DNA of 64,000 nucleotides, taken from assembly GCA_040752215.1 (NCBI GenBank), contig JBFMEX010000076.1:16183-80182 (forward strand). The letters run 5' to 3'. This DNA comes from JBFMEX01 sp040752215. GTDB taxonomy: Bacteria; Pseudomonadota; Alphaproteobacteria; Rhizobiales; Hyphomicrobiaceae. A program made the position numbers and the translations under genes. Shown piece after piece: positions 1-7,238 of the stretch. The notes below the pieces were generated by a model. That model saw only the letters and a list, made by a program, of their open reading frames with translations. It was not told the DNA's origin and did not search any database. Within the stretch, counting starts at the first letter, position 1, and every line of letters begins with the position of its first letter.

Positions 1-420
1 GCTCCGCACCATTCCGAGGCGCACGTGCCGGCCACTGTCGACGCATTCGAGTCTGGGGCGGCGCGCGATGGCTACGCGCTGTCCTGGGCGGCGCACGATC
101 TCCTCTATGCCCTGCCGCGCGCGATCGACGACGACATCCGCGCCGGCCGGGTCGTCGTCGCCAACCTCTCGCGCGCGGCGCTGCCCGCAGCGCGTTGTCG
201 GTACGCGCGCATCGTCGTCGTCCATGTCGATGCCCCAATCCCGCTGCGGGCGGCGCGCCTCGCCGGCCGCGGTCGGGAGGCAGAGCACGAGATCGCGTCC
301 CGTATGGCGCGAACGGTAGAGACCTTCGATCCAGCCTCAGCCGATGCCGCGATCGTCAACGACGGTACGATCGAGGACGCGGGCGATCGCCTCGCGGCAT
401 TGATCCAGACTGCGCTCTGA
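1..420 (+). CDS. phnN: Ribose 1,5-bisphosphate phosphokinase (PhnN-like), 3' part
   Basis: The reading frame is open from the first base of the window to a TGA at 418-420, so the gene starts upstream and the P-loop half is missing. The visible 139 residues match the C-terminal half of PhnN, the kinase that makes PRPP from ribose 1,5-bisphosphate in phosphonate degradation. Recognisable stretches are YALSWAAHDLLYALP near the start, then AIDDDIRAGRVVVANLSR, then an arginine-rich lid-like part (LAGRGREAEHEIASRMAR). A GTG at 25 is internal and is not the start. No other phn gene is in the window; it should lie upstream. Guanylate-kinase-like proteins share this fold, so PhnN is likely but not proven. 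Confidence 0.72.
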   Translation, partial: APHHSEAHVPATVDAFESGAARDGYALSWAAHDLLYALPRAIDDDIRAGRVVVANLSRAALPAARCRYARIVVVHVDAPIPLRAARLAGRGREAEHEIASRMARTVETFDPASADAAIVNDGTIEDAGDRLAALIQTAL

Positions 421-538
421 TCCAAGAACGGCGAGGAGCGGCTGGTCGTGCTTCGAGGGGCCATCCTTTGCCCTCCCGCAAGACTCCCGCCTGCCCCCCG
501 AGGGCGCTCACGGGAACAGAGCAAGCCTCTGAATTCCT

Positions 539-613
539 TGGTGAGCCCGGATGGGATCGAACCATCGACCCTCTGATTAAAAGTCAGATGCTCTACCGCT
601 GAGCTACGGGCCC
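539..613 (-). tRNA. tRNA-Lys (anticodon UUU)
   Basis: The minus strand folds into a full cloverleaf. The acceptor stem GGGCCCG pairs with CGGGCTC, including one G-U pair, and a genomic CCA ends the gene at 539-541. The anticodon stem-loop reads CTGACTTTTAATCAG, with anticodon TTT. The T-arm has the usual GGTTCGATCC. It stands alone between the phnN-like gene and the EamA transporter, both on the other strand. Confidence 0.97.
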
Positions 614-822
614 ACGTGAGCGCGCTTGTAAGGGTGGGGGGCGGAGCGGTCAAGCCGCGGGCGGCCGAACGAGGCCGGCCACGGGGCCCGTGGCGCGGTG
701 CCGGCAGGGTGGGGCCCGGAGGCATGCATGCCCTGCAGGCGGCGGCTGCGAAATCCGGCCTGCCCAGGCCCGCGTCGCCGGGCTATCTAGGACCCACGCC
801 AGCCTGGACCAATCGCCACCCG

Positions 823-1737
823 ATGCAGAAGCCGATCGCGCCCGTGCCGCTGAACCGCCCGCGCGACCGCACCAGGTCGATTGCACTGATGCTGCTGGCG
901 CTGGTGCTGTTCTCCTCCCTCGACGCGGCGGCCAAGTACCTCGCCACCGTCACCCAAATGCCGATCGCCGAGATCGTCTGGGTGCGCTTCCTGGTGCAGT
1001 TCGTGCTGATCCTCGTGCTGGCCCCCATGCTCGGGCTGATCAGCCTGGAGCAGCTCTTCATCACCAGGAAGCTCAAGCATCAGATGTTCCGCTCGACGCT
1101 GATGGTGGCGACGACGGCGTTCAACTTCCTCGCCCTCGAGCACCTGCGCCTGGACCAGACCATTACCATCGTGTTCCTGGCCCCGCTGGTCGTCGCGCTG
1201 CTCGCCGGCCCTGTGCTCGGCGAGTGGGTCGGCTGGCGGCGGCTCGTTGCGATCCTGATCGGCTTCAGCGGCATCCTGATCGCCGTGCGACCCGGCCTCG
1301 CCGGCGTGCATCCGGCGGTGCTCTACTCGATCGCCGCCATGCTCGCCTATGCGATCTTCATGCTGGCGACGCGCTATCTCTCCGCCTACGATCCGCCACT
1401 CGTGACGCTGTTCTACTCGATGCTCGTCGGCACCTTCCTCGGCGCGCCGCTCGCCTTCGCGGGCTGGGTGTGGCCCACCGATGGGCTGACCTGGCTGCTG
1501 CTCGGCTCGCTCGGCATCCTCGGCGGCGGCGGACATTGGCTGTTCATCCACGCCTATCGGCTGGCCCCGGCCTCCAGCATCACGCCGTTCCTCTATACGC
1601 AGCTTCTGTCCATGATCGCGCTCGGCTACCTCGTGTTCGGCGACGTGCCGGACCTGTGGACATTGGCCGGCGCGCTGGTGATCGTCGTCTCCGGCGTCTA
1701 CCTGTTCCACCGCGAGCGCGTCACGAAGTCGGATTAG
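823..1737 (+). CDS. DMT superfamily (EamA/RhaT-type) transporter
   Basis: This 304-residue integral membrane protein has about ten hydrophobic helices in two similar halves, the layout of EamA-family drug/metabolite transporters. Helix one is IALMLLALVLFSSLDAAAKY, and the conserved EamA pattern of small residues and a conserved proline-poor core follows. The second half ends in LWTLAGALVIVVSGVYLFHR, the usual last helix. The ATG at 823 is chosen because the protein from there aligns with the family; the frame stays open upstream to 616 but that part is Arg/Gly-rich, not hydrophobic. The substrate cannot be told from sequence. The next gene follows on the same strand after 67 bp. Confidence 0.85.
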   Translation: MQKPIAPVPLNRPRDRTRSIALMLLALVLFSSLDAAAKYLATVTQMPIAEIVWVRFLVQFVLILVLAPMLGLISLEQLFITRKLKHQMFRSTLMVATTAFNFLALEHLRLDQTITIVFLAPLVVALLAGPVLGEWVGWRRLVAILIGFSGILIAVRPGLAGVHPAVLYSIAAMLAYAIFMLATRYLSAYDPPLVTLFYSMLVGTFLGAPLAFAGWVWPTDGLTWLLLGSLGILGGGGHWLFIHAYRLAPASSITPFLYTQLLSMIALGYLVFGDVPDLWTLAGALVIVVSGVYLFHRERVTKSD

Positions 1738-1804
1738 CGCCAGATCAAGCGCCGCCGCGTCAGTCGCGATAAACTGGCGGCCACGATGCCGCACGAGAGA
1801 CCGC

Positions 1805-2776
1805 ATGCGACTGGCCACCTTCAACCTCGAGAGCCTGGACCTGCCGCCCAAGGCGCCGCGACCGCTGGCCGAGCGCGCGGCGGTGCTGCGACCCGCGCTC
1901 GCCCGGCTCAGGGCCGACGTGGTCTGCCTGCAGGAGGTCAACGGCCAGCACGTGCCGGGCCAGCCGGAGCGCGTGCTCGCCGCCCTCGACGCGCTGCTCG
2001 ACGGCACGCCTTATGCCGATTTCCATCGTGCCGCCACCACGGCGCCGGGCGGCCACGGCGTCGCCGACGTGCACAACCTCGTCACTCTGTCGCGCCATCC
2101 CATCCGTTCGGTGCATGAGGTGCGCCACGCGCTGGCTCCACCGCTCGCCGCGACACTGGTGACGGATGCCCCACACGCCAACGCACCGGTCCCCCTCACC
2201 TTCGACCGCCCGCTGCTGGTGACGGAGATCGATGTCGGCGGCGCGGCACTGACGGTCGTGAACCTGCACCTGCGCTCGCCTCTCGCCGCGCTGGTGCCGG
2301 GCCAGAAGCTTGGCCCCTTCGTGTGGCGGAGCGTCGGCGGCTGGGCGGAAGGCTTTTTTATCGCCAGCCTAAAGCGCGCCGGCCAGGCGCTGGAGCTGCG
2401 CCTGCTGCTCGACCGGCTGCTCGGCGAGACGCCCGACCGCCTGATCGCCGTCGCCGGGGATTTCAACGCCGAGGACCACGAGACGCCGGTCAGGATCGCC
2501 GTCGGAGCCGAGGAGGACACCGGCAACGGCGCTCTTGCCGGCCACACGATGACGATCCTCGACCGCGCGCTTCCCGCGGACCGGCGCTGGAGCATCCTCC
2601 ATCACGGCCGGCCACAGATGGTCGACCATATCCTCGCCAGCCGCGCCCTGCTCGGCCGCTTCAAGTCGATCGAGGTCCACAACGAGACGCTCGGCGACGA
2701 ACTGGTCGGCTTCGCAAAGGTGGACCGCCCGCCAGGGTCGTATCACGCGGCGGTCGTGGCCCATTTCGAATTTTGA
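1805..2776 (+). CDS. Endonuclease/exonuclease/phosphatase (EEP) family protein
   Basis: The 323-residue protein has the EEP fold signatures in order: MRLATFNLESL with the first metal-site Asn, VVCLQEVNGQ with the metal-binding Glu, VVNLHLRSPL, AVAGDFNAED with the catalytic Asp-x-Asn, and VDHILASRAL near the end. Family members cleave phosphodiester or phosphomonoester bonds with a divalent metal; the substrate here is unknown. No signal peptide is seen, so it is probably cytoplasmic. The last motif, normally Ser-Asp-His, reads Ser-Tyr-His (GSYHAAVV), so the residue that orients the catalytic His is changed. It ends 48 bp before the convergent PIN toxin gene. Confidence 0.82.
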   Translation: MRLATFNLESLDLPPKAPRPLAERAAVLRPALARLRADVVCLQEVNGQHVPGQPERVLAALDALLDGTPYADFHRAATTAPGGHGVADVHNLVTLSRHPIRSVHEVRHALAPPLAATLVTDAPHANAPVPLTFDRPLLVTEIDVGGAALTVVNLHLRSPLAALVPGQKLGPFVWRSVGGWAEGFFIASLKRAGQALELRLLLDRLLGETPDRLIAVAGDFNAEDHETPVRIAVGAEEDTGNGALAGHTMTILDRALPADRRWSILHHGRPQMVDHILASRALLGRFKSIEVHNETLGDELVGFAKVDRPPGSYHAAVVAHFEF

Positions 2777-2824
2777 AACCCCTCCAAAGCGGCGCTACAG
2801 CCGCCGCCCTGCAACGCGCGGCGG

Positions 2825-3253
2825 CTATAAGCGAAGCAGATGCTCGTCGCGCGCATCGACCACTGCAGCGGTCGAAATGCCGGCGTCCAGGGTGACGAAG
2901 CGACCGCCGTGGCGCACGGCGAGGGCCAACAGATAGACGTCGGTAAGTTTGCGCGGACTGACCACGTAGTGCTCGTCGACGCGCATCGGATCGAGCAGCG
3001 ACACGTCGTCCGGCCAGAACGCGTGGCGAGGGTGGGTGATCTGCAGCCTCAACAGCGCGATCGCATCACCGAGAGAGCGGCGGCCCGGATAGCTCGCTTG
3101 ACTGATGATCCGGATGAAACCGTTCTGAGTGAGAGGACAAGACGCCCAGCTCGGCTCGGCACTGGCGTTCCACCACGCCGTAACGCGCTGGTGATGAGCG
3201 TGACCCTCATCCATCAATGCCAGAAGCACGTTTACGTCCAAGAGCGATCGCAT
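2825..3253 (-). CDS. PIN-domain toxin, VapC type (module 1)
   Basis: This 142-residue PIN-domain protein starts with RSLLDVNVLLALMD, where Asp6 is the first catalytic acid. It ends with LTDVYLLALAVRHGGRFVTLD, carrying the third acid and the terminal Asp. PIN toxins of this group are Mg-dependent ribonucleases of type II toxin-antitoxin systems. The ATG at 3253 is chosen because the core strand begins there; a longer frame upstream gives only a basic, non-family N-terminus. With this start the gene overlaps its antitoxin gene by 47 bp, longer than usual. All expected acidic residues are present, so the toxin looks intact. Confidence 0.85.
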   Translation of the reverse strand: MRSLLDVNVLLALMDEGHAHHQRVTAWWNASAEPSWASCPLTQNGFIRIISQASYPGRRSLGDAIALLRLQITHPRHAFWPDDVSLLDPMRVDEHYVVSPRKLTDVYLLALAVRHGGRFVTLDAGISTAAVVDARDEHLLRL

Positions 3254-3518
3254 GCTCGAGATCCTCCCGGTCGATCTGGTCCTGGATCGACTTGACAAGC
3301 TCGTTGGTCACCAGCGGGCCACCGCGCGAAGGCAAGACATACCAGTCACCCTTGAGCACGAACCCGGCTTCACCGGCACCCCCCTGCCCCGCGGTCGCGC
3401 CCGACAGCGCTTTCCGCGCGAGGTCCGAAAGAACCTCGCCGGCCGTCCGCTTCTCGGCCCGGGCGCGCTCCTTGACCGCAGCCAGCACGTCGTCGTCGAT
3501 GTCGAGTGTCGTTCGCAT
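3207..3518 (-). CDS. Ribbon-helix-helix antitoxin paired with the module 1 PIN toxin
   Basis: The 103-residue protein opens with MRTTLDIDDDVLAAVKERA, a ribbon-helix-helix DNA-binding strand and first helix, followed by KRTAGEVLSDLARKAL, the second helix. The tail holds LPSRGGPLVTNELVKSIQD, the segment that in related antitoxins wraps the PIN toxin. It lies directly upstream of the toxin and overlaps it, as expected for a co-translated pair. The RHH dimer would be expected to bind its own promoter near 3519-3560, where the A/T-richer stretch with the repeated gcatcagatgct/gcatcagatgct-like motif could be an operator. Confidence 0.83.
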   Translation of the reverse strand: MRTTLDIDDDVLAAVKERARAEKRTAGEVLSDLARKALSGATAGQGGAGEAGFVLKGDWYVLPSRGGPLVTNELVKSIQDQIDREDLEHAIALGRKRASGIDG

Positions 3519-3523
3519 GCATC

Positions 3524-3545
3524 AGATGCTATCGCATCAGATGCT
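3524..3545. promoter_or_regulatory. Repeated ATCAGATGCT motif ahead of toxin-antitoxin module 1
   Basis: Just upstream of the RHH antitoxin start, the sequence ATCAGATGCT occurs twice at a 13-bp step (3524-3533 region and 3537-3546 region), separated by ATCGC. RHH antitoxins bind short repeated sites in their own promoters, so this pair is a plausible operator. The assignment rests on position and repetition only. Confidence 0.4.
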
Positions 3546-3607
3546 CAGAGGCAAGTTGCTCTGCATCTGAAATTGGGGCCGGCCGGTTTGTGCAGCTTGT
3601 CGCGCCA

Positions 3608-3632
3608 TGATATCTATCATTGATAGATATCA
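3608..3632. promoter_or_regulatory. Perfect 12-1-12 inverted repeat, probable VapB operator (module 2)
   Basis: TGATATCTATCA at 3608-3619 and its exact reverse complement TGATAGATATCA at 3621-3632 flank a single T. The palindrome sits 17 bp upstream of the AbrB-type antitoxin ATG and is far more A/T-rich than its surroundings. AbrB-fold antitoxins such as VapB bind palindromes like this to repress their own operon, so it is read as the autoregulatory operator; it probably overlaps the promoter. Confidence 0.8.
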
Positions 3633-3649
3633 ACCGATCGGAGGTCCGC

Positions 3650-3898
3650 ATGACCGAGCGACGGGCCAAGATCTTCAAGCACGGCCGCAGCCAGGCCGTC
3701 CGCCTGCCGAAGGAGTTCCGCATGCCCGGCACCGAGGTGCGCGTCCGCCGCCTCGGCCGCGGCGTGCTGCTCGAGCCGATCGAGACCGATGTCGACGCGT
3801 GGCTCGCCGAGTTGCGCAGGCACGCCCACATCCCATTCATGCCGGAAGGGCGTGAGCAGCCGCCGATGCCACCCGACGACGTCGATTTCGACAAATGA
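3650..3898 (+). CDS. vapB: AbrB/SpoVT-fold antitoxin VapB (module 2)
   Basis: This 82-residue protein has the swapped-hairpin AbrB signature AKIFKHGRSQAVRLPKEFR near its start, then a C-terminal tail (WLAELRRHAHIPFMPEG) that in the family blocks the toxin active site. The ATG at 3650 is chosen because GGAGG at 3640-3644 sits at good ribosome-binding distance and the family N-terminus begins at MTERR; an in-frame ATG at 3620 lies inside the operator palindrome. The stop overlaps the toxin start by ATGA, so the two are translationally coupled. Confidence 0.88.
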   Translation: MTERRAKIFKHGRSQAVRLPKEFRMPGTEVRVRRLGRGVLLEPIETDVDAWLAELRRHAHIPFMPEGREQPPMPPDDVDFDK

Positions 3899-4308
3899 TC
3901 TTCCTCGACACGAGCGTGGCCATCGCCGTTTTGAGCGACCGGCCCGAGAGGGTGGCAACAATGCTGGCGGCGAGATTGTCGGCGGGCGAGCACGTCGCGA
4001 TATCGGCAATCGTCTTGTTCGAGCTATGGTACGGCATCGCCAAGAGCAGCCGAAGGCAGGACAACACCGATCAGCTGGGGCGGCTCCTATCGGCCGCCAT
4101 CGAGATCGTTCCGTTCGTACAGGCGGATGCCCAAGTGGCCGGCGAAATCCGCGCCAGTCTGCGTGCCTCCGGCACGCCGATCGGTCCCTACCACGTCCTG
4201 ATCGCCGGCCAGGCCCTGCGCCATGGCGCGACGCTGGTGACGGCGAACGGGCGTGATTTCGCCCGCGTGCCGGGGCTCAGGTGGGAGGATTGGAGCACGG
4301 CGGCATGA
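3895..4308 (+). CDS. vapC: PIN-domain toxin VapC (module 2), altered active-site residue
   Basis: The 137-residue PIN protein starts MIFLDTSVAIAVLSD, where Asp5 is the first catalytic acid, and has the conserved Glu in IVLFELWYGIAKS. Near the end the family motif normally reading PYD-hydrophobic-IA is here IGPYHVLIAGQA, so the third metal-binding acid is His. A single G-to-C change in the codon (GAC to CAC) would explain it. The remainder, HGATLVTANGRDFARVPGL, is typical of VapC/FitB toxins. It overlaps vapB by 4 bp. It may be a weakened or inactive ribonuclease. Confidence 0.85.
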   Translation: MIFLDTSVAIAVLSDRPERVATMLAARLSAGEHVAISAIVLFELWYGIAKSSRRQDNTDQLGRLLSAAIEIVPFVQADAQVAGEIRASLRASGTPIGPYHVLIAGQALRHGATLVTANGRDFARVPGLRWEDWSTAA

Positions 4309-4365
4309 CGGTGGCACGACCCGCCCGATCGTGATCGGTCGAACTCCGGCAAGGACGCAGTCCGC

Positions 4366-4731
4366 TCACATGCTGGCGCCGCGCGCGAACCTTGCGAGGC
4401 CCTGAGTGGCTTCGCCCTCGTCCCGGCTCGATCCGCAGGCCAGAGCCAATGCGGCGCCGGCCGGATTGTCGAATTCAACCACGGCTCAGACCCTCCTCGG
4501 CCCAGCCTGCTCGATCACGCGCGCGAGCATTGCGCGCCCATAGCCACGGTCCCTGTGGGCGGCGTGCACCGGGATCGCCGGACAAATGCTGCCGTCCTCG
4601 CAGTGCTCGACGACGATCAGGCCAACCAGCTTGGCCCGTCCCAGGCGAGCCACGCCTATTGGGTGTCGATGCTGGTCACAAACCGCGTCCAAGTCTCGAT
4701 CGGCGACAAGCCCCCGAACCGGCGGCTCGCA
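4366..4731 (-). pseudogene. Decayed GNAT-type acetyltransferase
   Basis: On the minus strand the frame reads RAKLVGLIVVEHC, then VHAAHRDRGYGRAMLARVIEQA, which is the acetyl-CoA-binding R/Q-x-x-G-x-G/A motif of GNAT enzymes. It then meets an in-frame TGA at 4486-4488. Past the stop the same frame continues VVEFDNPAGAALALACGSS, like the last strand of the fold, to a second TGA at 4366-4368. No plausible start or N-terminal half is seen upstream; the left limit is approximate. A nonsense mutation plus loss of the 5' part is the simplest reading. The rest of the 505-bp interval between vapC and pccB holds nothing else recognisable. Confidence 0.55.
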
Positions 4732-4813
4732 ACTGGGTCGGCAAGCGGCTCGTTCAAGACCGGAATATCCCAGGCCATCAACGGCCTGAGGTCCAACCCC
4801 GGATCGCCACCCC

Positions 4814-6346
4814 TCACAACGGAATGTTGTCGTGCTTCTTCCAGGGGTTCTCGACCGTCTTGTGGCGCAGCATGTTGAGCGCGCGGCAGATGCGCCGGCG
4901 CGTGTTCCTCGGCAGGATCACCTCGTCGATGTAGCCCCGCTCGGCAGCCACGAACGGGTTGGCGAACCGGCGCTGGTACTCGTCGATACGTTCCTGGATC
5001 TTGGCCGGATCCGATAGCTCGGCGCGGTAGATGATCTCGGCCGCGCCCTTGGCGCCCATCACCGCGATCTCGGCCGACGGCCAGGCGTAGTTGACGTCGC
5101 CGCGGATGTGCTTCGAGCTCATCACGTCGTAGGCGCCGCCGTAGGCCTTGCGCGTGATCACCGTCACCTTCGGCACCGTCGCCTCGGAATAGGCGAACAA
5201 CAACTTGGCGCCGTGCTTGATCAGCCCGCCGTACTCCTGCGCGGTGCCGGGCAGGAAGCCCGGCACATCGACGAAGGTGATGATCGGGATGTCGAAGCAG
5301 TCGCAGAAGCGCACGAACCGGGCGCCCTTGCGCGAGGCGTCGCTGTCGAGCACGCCGGCGAGCACCATCGGCTGGTTGGCGACGATGCCGACCGTGCGTC
5401 CTTCCATGCGCGCGAAGCCGGTGACGATGTTCTTGGCGAACGCCTCCTGAATCTCAAAGAAGTCGCCCTCGTCGACGACCTTGGTGATCAGCTCCTTGAT
5501 GTCGTAGGGCTTGTTCGGGTTGTCGGGAATGATCGTGTCGAGGCTCTCGTCGACCCGGTCGGCCGAATCCTTGGTCGGCAGAGCAGGCACGCCGTCGAGG
5601 TTGTTCGACGGCAGGAAGTCCATCAGCCGGCGCATCTGCAGCAGGGCCTCGACATCATTCTCATAAGCCCGGTCGGCAATCGACGACTTGGTCGTGTGCA
5701 CCTTTGCGCCGCCGAGTTCCTCCGCGGTCACGGTCTCGTTGGTCACCGTTTTCACCACGTCCGGCCCGGTCACGAACATGTAGCTCGTGTCCTTGACCAT
5801 GAAGATGAAGTCGGTCATCGCCGGCGAGTAGACGTCACCGCCCGCGCACGGCCCCATGATGACCGAGATCTGCGGAATGACGCCGGAGGCGAGCACGTTC
5901 CGCAGAAACACCTCGCCGTAGCCCCCGAGCGCTGCCACGCCTTCCTGGATGCGCGCGCCGCCGGCGTCGAACAGGCCGATGATCGGCGCCCGGTTCTGCA
6001 GCGCCATGTCCTGGATTTTCGTGATCTTGCGCGCATGGGTCTCGGAGAGCGAGCCGCCGAATACGGTGAAGTCCTTGGCGAACACGTAGACCACGCGACC
6101 GTTGATGGTGCCCCAGCCGGTCACCACGCCGTCGCCGGGCGTCTTCGACCTCTCCATGCCGAAGTCGGCGCAGCGATGCTCGACGTACATGTCGAACTCC
6201 TCGAACGAGCCGTCGTCCATCAAGAGCTCGATGCGCTCGCGCGCCGTCAGCTTGCCTTTGGAGTGCTGCGCCTCGATGCGCTGGATGCCGCCGCCGAGGC
6301 GGGCGTTCTCGCGCCGCTTCTCAAGCTCCTCGATGACGTCCTTCAT
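4814..6346 (-). CDS. pccB: Propionyl-CoA carboxylase, carboxyltransferase (beta) subunit
   Basis: This 510-residue protein is a full-length acyl-CoA carboxyltransferase. It moves carboxyl groups from carboxybiotin to propionyl-CoA to give methylmalonyl-CoA, in branched-chain amino acid and odd-chain fatty acid breakdown. The N-terminal domain (about 20-265) has GGSLSETHARKITKIQDMAL and the oxyanion-hole stretch FDAGGARIQEGVAALGGYGE. The C-terminal domain has AYGGAYDVMSSKH and AWPSAEIAVMGAKGAAEI, which favour the propionyl type over acetyl-CoA carboxylase. The biotin-carrying alpha subunit is not in the window. It is followed 3' by the decayed GNAT gene and preceded by the DUF2750 gene. Confidence 0.95.
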   Translation of the reverse strand: MKDVIEELEKRRENARLGGGIQRIEAQHSKGKLTARERIELLMDDGSFEEFDMYVEHRCADFGMERSKTPGDGVVTGWGTINGRVVYVFAKDFTVFGGSLSETHARKITKIQDMALQNRAPIIGLFDAGGARIQEGVAALGGYGEVFLRNVLASGVIPQISVIMGPCAGGDVYSPAMTDFIFMVKDTSYMFVTGPDVVKTVTNETVTAEELGGAKVHTTKSSIADRAYENDVEALLQMRRLMDFLPSNNLDGVPALPTKDSADRVDESLDTIIPDNPNKPYDIKELITKVVDEGDFFEIQEAFAKNIVTGFARMEGRTVGIVANQPMVLAGVLDSDASRKGARFVRFCDCFDIPIITFVDVPGFLPGTAQEYGGLIKHGAKLLFAYSEATVPKVTVITRKAYGGAYDVMSSKHIRGDVNYAWPSAEIAVMGAKGAAEIIYRAELSDPAKIQERIDEYQRRFANPFVAAERGYIDEVILPRNTRRRICRALNMLRHKTVENPWKKHDNIPL

Positions 6347-6485
6347 GGCTCTCCCCTAGACCGGCTTCATTGCTCAGTCCGGCTCCATAACATGCTGCAG
6401 CGCGGGAGGAAATGCGAAGGATGGATGACAGGGGACGGCACCCGGTCGGCCACCGCCGGGACCTGTGGCGCGGGTGCCGCCTCGG

Positions 6486-7181
6486 TCAGGCGAGCGCCGG
6501 CATGCCGACGAACCGCGCCTTGAGTTCGGCGGGGGCGAGCTCCAGGGCTCCGGCGCCCTCGCAATGGTCCGGCGCGATCAGCCAGCCGCGCTGATCGAGC
6601 CACGGCAAGGTCATGCTCAGCAGGTTGTCGAGCGGAATCTCGACCGCCAGCATGTCCTTCCACGGACCCTCGATGCGGGTTTCCGCCTCGCGACGCGACG
6701 ACCAGCATGGCAGGAACAGCTGATCCGCGCGCGTGGCCGAGACGAGCAGCGCCGGCCCGCTCGAATCCTCGAGCATCCACGCCGCGCGCCGCACCTTGAC
6801 CCGCTGCACGAACGCCTCGACCGCCTCGAGCCGGACGCGCTCGGCGAGGTCCATGGGTTGCAGCTCGACCTCGATCGGATCGGCGCTCCAGTCGGGCGCA
6901 ACGAGACGTTTGAGACCGGCGAGCGTCGGCAACACCTCGGCCAGGAAGGCGCCGAGCGGGATCTCCTTGAGGCGGGGATGAGCGACGAGCGTGCTCGCCC
7001 AGCGCTCGGCCTCCGCCCGCGCGCTCCACACGAGGGTCGCCTGCCGACCCCTGAAGTGGCGCGAGTCGACGCGTGCGAGCCCGTCCTCGCCGGCAACGCA
7101 GAACACCATCCGCTGTCCGACGATGCGGCGGATGAACCGGTCGCGCTGCGCGATCTCTGGAATCGATGGGCTGAACAGCAT
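6486..7181 (-). CDS. Tandem DUF2750 domain protein
   Basis: This 231-residue protein is made of two similar halves, each resembling DUF2750. The first (about residues 8-110) has RDRFIRRIVGQR, TLVWSARAEAERWA and EIPLGAFLAEVLP. The second (about 115-225) has VEAFVQRVKVRRAAWML, FLPCWSSRREAETRI and EIPLDNLLSMTLPWL in the same order. No catalytic motif, signal peptide or membrane helix is seen, and the function of DUF2750 is unknown. It lies between pccB and the ATP12 gene on the same strand, with gaps of 139 and 57 bp, so co-transcription with the upstream ATP12 gene is possible. Confidence 0.65.
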   Translation of the reverse strand: MLFSPSIPEIAQRDRFIRRIVGQRMVFCVAGEDGLARVDSRHFRGRQATLVWSARAEAERWASTLVAHPRLKEIPLGAFLAEVLPTLAGLKRLVAPDWSADPIEVELQPMDLAERVRLEAVEAFVQRVKVRRAAWMLEDSSGPALLVSATRADQLFLPCWSSRREAETRIEGPWKDMLAVEIPLDNLLSMTLPWLDQRGWLIAPDHCEGAGALELAPAELKARFVGMPALA

Positions 7182-7238
7182 GGGCCGGATCTCACGAAGC
7201 TCCCCATTCCTCTTACCGCGGACCGCGCTAACAATTCG

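Noticed and set aside
616..822. A longer N-terminus for the EamA transporter
   Set aside because: The in-frame extension is Arg/Gly/Pro-rich, not hydrophobic, and begins next to the tRNA-Lys 5' end.
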